Assembly: GCA_905221615.1 (NCBI GenBank)
Contig: CAJNDT010001013.1
Coordinates: 1 to 64,000, forward strand
Length of the DNA: 64,000 nucleotides
From: Symbiodinium sp. CCMP2592
Taxonomy: Eukaryota > Sar > Dinophyceae > Suessiales > Symbiodiniaceae
Reading direction: 5' to 3'
Positions 60,737-64,000 of the stretch are shown piece after piece. The position numbers and the translations under genes were made by a program. The first letter of the stretch is position 1. Every line of letters starts with the position of its first letter. A model generated the notes under the pieces. That model worked only from the letters and a program-made list of their open reading frames with translations. It was not told where the DNA came from and ran no database searches.

Positions 60737-62374
60737 ACCGGCTACGACTACGACGACGACGACGACGACTACTACTACTACTACCACTACTACTTCATCA
60801 ACCAAAACTACAAGTACAAGTACAACAACAACTACTACAACTACTGGTCCTGCTGCTGCTGCTACTGCTGCTTCTACAGCTCTGCTTTTGCTGCTGCTGC
60901 TGCTGCTGGTACTGCTGCGGCTGCTATTGCCACTACTTCTGCTACCAACACTACCAATGCTACTGCGGCGATGGGTATCAATGTTCTCAACGATAGGTTT
61001 CAGTAGTAATGTTGCCCCTGATGATGGTGGTATTGACAGCAAGATGCCAGGGGTAGGCGGCACAGTTGTATTCCAATCACATCCAGGAAGGCATGCTTTC
61101 AGCATGTACGCATGTGATGAAGAAGCCGGGTTTAAGGAGACCCTAAACCCCAAGCCCTAAACCCTTTTTCCAAAACCCTAAACCCTTTTTCCAAAACCCT
61201 AAACCCTTTCTAAACCCTAAACCCTAAACCCCTAAACCCTAAACCCCTAAACGCAGCTTCCATTCGGCAGATCAGATCCTGACTCTGCGGCCCCAGGCCA
61301 CTGGCTCTAAACATGGGGGCTTCAAGAGGCTGAGGATCCTAAGTCGATCCCTCAAGCGAAGCCACACTCTGCTCACTCCCTGACTGACAGCCCCAACAGC
61401 GCCTTGAAGGCAAAATTCACCCTAAACCCCCTGAACCCTACGAATACAAAGCACGTCCCCAGAAGACACTAAGCCTTAAGCTCGAAGCCTGCAGCCGTGG
61501 CTTTTCCTATGGGCGGTGCCTTGCGAACCAACAGACCAACCGGAGCCATGCTGCGCGAGGTTCGTCGGGACTTCCGTTTTGGCTTCTTCTTGTTTGGGGC
61601 TTTAGTGTTGAGCCTTTTTGTTTCTTTTGGGGTTTGTCAGGTTTCGGCTTCCGATCGTTTGTTTTCTGGCCACAGCTAAACCCTACGCCCTAAACCCTGA
61701 ACCCTAAGCCTAAACCCCAAGCCCTAAGCTTAAGCCCTAAGCCATAGCTCCTAACCCTTATGCCGTACCGGTGGGGGTTGAGAGCTGGGGGTTAAGAGCT
61801 TGGGCGTTTGGGGCTTCGAAGACTCCGGCTGAACCGAGACGAGCTTTATGGTTTGGGGTGAGGCTGAAAGCCTCTCTAGTTTAAGGTACCACGTGTCTTA
61901 GGGGGTCTCTTAGGTAGGGGAGTGGCAAGATTTTATACGATCCAGCATGATGAGCACCGATTAAGTTTTTGTGCTTGCCGTTTTGCTTGCTCTTGGTCTT
62001 CTTAGCATTTTCCTTTTTTTACCACTGATATGGACCCTTGGCTTCTTCGTCTTGTTGTCCCTATTCGTATTCTTACTACACTTGCTATGAATTTAATTCG
62101 TACGAGTGCTGAATATTCTTCTTCAGGCATTGTCAACGTCACCTTGTGAGGCACAGAGAAAAGGGCCAACAAGAAAGCGCCTTCTTCCCCTCAAACCTTA
62201 ACCCGAAACCCGATCCCTAAACCCTATCCCCAAAACCCTACGGGTAACCCTAAACCCCTAAGCCCCTAAACCCCAAACCCTAAGCAGCTCTCCCCCAGGC
62301 TCTGCCCGGAGATGGGCCGCAAGGCGCGCCAGGCCCCGAAGCGACCATCTTACAAGCGCCCCTGCACTGTCTAA
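56890..62374 (+). CDS. Tentative second intron-rich gene, function unknown
   Basis: Short protein-like segments between CCCTAAA-type spacers look like exons: about 56895-56990 (QMRSLKNLGSLRDC, MSFGMKYDLP), about 57108-57165 (PEITDVDPPAPRIKRRR), about 61007-61135 (VAPDDGGIDSKMPG), about 61258-61390 (QILTLRPQATGSKHGG), about 62128-62200 (ALSTSPCEAQRKGPTRKRLL) and 62299-62374 (MGRKARQAPKRPSYKRPC, then V and stop TAA). Several are preceded by CAG or AGG acceptors. The last exon has a clean CCCCCAG acceptor. The product would be basic; no domain recognised. Which segments truly belong together, and whether the low-complexity region at 60640-60960 is included, cannot be told here. Confidence 0.3.
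57170..60000. other. Long spacer or introns with no recognised exon
   Basis: Frames in this stretch give only weak protein-like runs, the best on the minus strand at 59713-59907 (FVCDVLDEHFWKTMLQ). CCCTAAA-like patches at 57170-57200, 57585-57630 and 58610 mark possible intron edges. Confidence 0.3.
60015..60120 (+). repeat. (AGTAGC/AGTAGG)n repeat
   Basis: Hexamer-like purine-rich tract of AGTAG with variable sixth base. The reverse strand gives a poly-Leu frame and the forward strand a Ser/Arg frame. Confidence 0.8.
60640..60960 (+). repeat. Compound trinucleotide repeat (CTG/CTA/CGA)n
   Basis: CTGCTG, CTACTA, CTGCTG, CGACGA and CTACTA blocks in succession, all with period 3. The open frame across it encodes Ala and Thr runs; opposite frames give Val/Ala runs. 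Likely a repeat expansion rather than a true protein. Confidence 0.85.
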
Positions 62375-62866
62375 GGGTAAATGGTTCAGGCTTCTGCGTG
62401 AGGGTTTAGGGTTAAGTTTTCTTTGCTTGGCTTTCAGGGGCTAGATAGCTAGATATATTTGGTTCTGTGTAGTTAATTATGCATATGTACGTATTTTCTA
62501 TTTGCGCAAGATGCTTGTGTGATTCAAGGGTCCTGTGCTCAGAACAGGGCCACGTTTTTTTTTTTCAGTTTCGGGTTCAGGGTTGAGGAGTATATGCGTT
62601 GGGGGCTTTGCGCTCTTGGAGTTTGGGGTTTTGGGGCTGTGGGCTCTTCTTTGGGCTCTTGGAGTTCCCCTAAACCCTAAGCCGAGTGTGTAGGTTTTGT
62701 GTTTTGGGCTCTGGGGGGGTACGGTCGAGGGTTTTTGCGGCTCTGGGCTTTGAGCACTTCCGGGTTAGGGTTCAGGGTTTACGGTTTAGGGTCTAGTGAA
62801 CTTTAGAACCGAATGTGAAACGACGGCGGTGCTCTCTCAAGCTTCTCAGGTTGAGGGTAGCGGCCC

Positions 62867-63151
62867 ATGGTTCTTGAGCAGGCCCTCTCGGTGCTAAGGG
62901 TCCTTCATCAAGGGGCCTCTACAAACTTGTGGGGGCTCGGCTGTCCTTTTTATTGCGGCGCGGGCGCTGGGGCCTTGATCGCCAGCTTTCTGCTGGGTCT
63001 TATCTGCGGGACAGCTGCGGGCGCCGCGGGTGTATACTATTTCTTGGTAACCGCCTGTAGGCCTACGCCAGACCAGGCTCCTGAACTTCAGCCGCCGCAG
63101 GCGGTGCTGCAAGCCCGAAGGCGGGCGCGTCTTAGCGGTTACGTTGCATGA
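62867..63151 (+). CDS. Small membrane protein ORF upstream of element ORF
   Basis: 94 codons. Residues about 25-65 form a Gly/Ala/Leu-rich hydrophobic segment (GALIASFLLGLICGTAAG), probably one membrane span, followed by a Pro-rich stretch and a basic end (RRRARLSGYVA). Its TGA overlaps the next ATG as ATGA, suggesting coupled translation or a frameshifted single frame. I associate this pair of ORFs, from memory only, with a repeated dinoflagellate element family; no enzymatic domain is visible. Confidence 0.5.
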   Translation: MVLEQALSVLRVLHQGASTNLWGLGCPFYCGAGAGALIASFLLGLICGTAAGAAGVYYFLVTACRPTPDQAPELQPPQAVLQARRRARLSGYVA

Positions 63152-63966
63152 GCGAGGAGGAGACACCCAGCTGGGATTTGTCTCTTCAGATCGAGGGTTT
63201 GTCCCTTAGGCTTAGGGGTCTTAGGGTTAGCCCGGCCCGGTCAACTTCGCCTGCCTCCTCCCTCTCGGGTTTTTCGGGTGTGCCTCAGGAGCCCCGGCTA
63301 AGCCCTAGGTCCCTAACCCGTGCGAATCCGCCTGAGCATCTTTGCAGCTCGGTGGCCCCGCCTGCAACTGCCCCAAGCACTCATCTCGCTGCCTCTTACC
63401 CGGCTGCAGTTCAAGGATACACCAGCCCAAACCGTGGGCCTTCGCGTGCTGCGCCCCGGCCTGGTGACAGTTTTGCATCCTCAGCTCCTGCTGTGCCTGA
63501 GTACCCCTTGCCCAGTCGCTCGCCGACTCTGAGGTTTGAGGCTAGGCAAGCGATCGCTGCATCCTTTGCTCCTATCCCTCCTCACTGTGTTGACCTCTGC
63601 CGAGGCCTCTCCACTGCTGAGCTCAGCCCCACTGAACGAGCTGAGCGCGCTTGGCTCGCTGGTTGCTGGGCAGGTGCCGTCTTGAGCGGGCTTGCTGATC
63701 GCCCGGACCCTTCTGTGCCATTGCCTTTGACCTCCAGGTTTTATTGCATCCTCAGGGCTAGGTCCATTGAGCAGCCTGTTGTCTGCTCTTCGCTCACCTC
63801 CTTTCGGCGGATCATAGGCCCTGCATTGGGCGATTCGATCTCTCACGGCTTCCCTTCCTCCTCTGAGGCCCGCGTCTTCTTTGCTGGGGCAAACCTGCCC
63901 TACCCAGCCGCCCTCACTCGCCGATGGACTTGTTGGTGGCGTACGAGACCGGAACTGTGGAGCTAG
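63148..63966 (+). CDS. Element-type ORF (gag-like position), frameshifted near its end
   Basis: 272 codons. N-terminal half Ser/Pro-rich and disordered. Residues about 150-255 are compact and helical (GLSTAELSPTERAERAWLAG, then SRFYCILRARSIEQPVVCSS, SISHGFPSSSEARVFFAGA). From about 63924 a different frame reads MDLLVAYETGTVELVELSWP, which fits better than RRWTCWWRTRPELWS in this frame, so a 1- or 2-nt indel probably lies near 63895-63923 and the protein once continued past the window edge. No nuclease, RT or capsid motif recognised. Likely a mobile-element protein preceding a polymerase gene outside the window. Confidence 0.5.
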   Translation: MSEEETPSWDLSLQIEGLSLRLRGLRVSPARSTSPASSLSGFSGVPQEPRLSPRSLTRANPPEHLCSSVAPPATAPSTHLAASYPAAVQGYTSPNRGPSRAAPRPGDSFASSAPAVPEYPLPSRSPTLRFEARQAIAASFAPIPPHCVDLCRGLSTAELSPTERAERAWLAGCWAGAVLSGLADRPDPSVPLPLTSRFYCILRARSIEQPVVCSSLTSFRRIIGPALGDSISHGFPSSSEARVFFAGANLPYPAALTRRWTCWWRTRPELWS

Positions 63967-64000
63967 TTGAGCTCTCCTGGCCCCCAGGCCTGGAGGAGGG

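Noticed and set aside
60411..61160. 249-codon ORF with Ala and Thr runs
   Set aside because: Its length comes from the trinucleotide repeat; opposite frames are equally open.

Overview
The window looks like nuclear DNA of a dinoflagellate (Symbiodiniaceae or a relative). Four things point there. An exact 22-nt dinoflagellate spliced-leader (dinoSL) sequence lies at 20799-20820. Many truncated leader relics lie elsewhere. Introns use GT, GC and GA donors with an AG|G acceptor. CCCTAAA/TTTAGGG-type repeats fill introns and spacers. No rRNA, tRNA, CRISPR array or bacterial operon is visible. Species cannot be named from this sequence.

Layout. (1) 1-885: 3' end of a Ty1/copia-like element (RNase H tail plus an accessory ORF). 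(2) 980-30437: a head-to-tail, all-plus-strand series of units, each opening with the same leader motif (GAAAATCCCATTT, usually running into GGCTCAAG). Unit A (980) is a solo LINE 5' leader followed by a hairpin-rich stretch. Units B and C (3589, 5843) are two tandem 2.26-kb copies. Unit D (8101) is a LINE whose leader is fused to the ORF2 tail, followed by a separate ORF with a protein-kinase-like domain. Units E (11234) and F (20786) are near-complete LINEs with ORF1 (zinc ribbon plus coiled coil) and a giant ORF2 (Cys-rich N-terminus, AP endonuclease, RT, zinc knuckle, RNase H, C-terminal zinc domain). Both ORF2s are broken by frameshifts. (3) 30438-35220: leader relics, decayed sequence and a Ty1/copia RT-RNase H polyprotein with an unusual membrane and metal-binding C-terminus. 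(4) 35221-41190: tandem repeats, a decayed LINE fragment and unassigned spacer. (5) 41191-48644: a host gene, a type-B carboxylesterase-like protein in about 16 exons; several of its introns carry terminal inverted repeats and flanking duplications like introners. (6) 48645-56880: microsatellites, a 551-bp direct duplication inside a larger inverted-repeat-bounded block, AT-rich arrays and small foldback elements. (7) 56890-62374: a tentative second intron-rich gene of unknown function. (8) 62867-64000: two ORFs overlapping by ATGA that resemble a repeated dinoflagellate element family, the second with a frameshift near its end.

How the parts fit. Stacked leader relics at unit starts are what repeated cycles of trans-splicing, reverse transcription and reinsertion would leave. 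The LINE machinery in E and F is the obvious source of that activity. The kinase-like ORF in unit D and the copia C-terminal extension are the most unusual coding finds. The TIR-bearing introns of the esterase gene are the clearest mechanistic find. Coordinates of ORFs are firm; exon borders marked 'about' are my inference from reading frame and splice signals.
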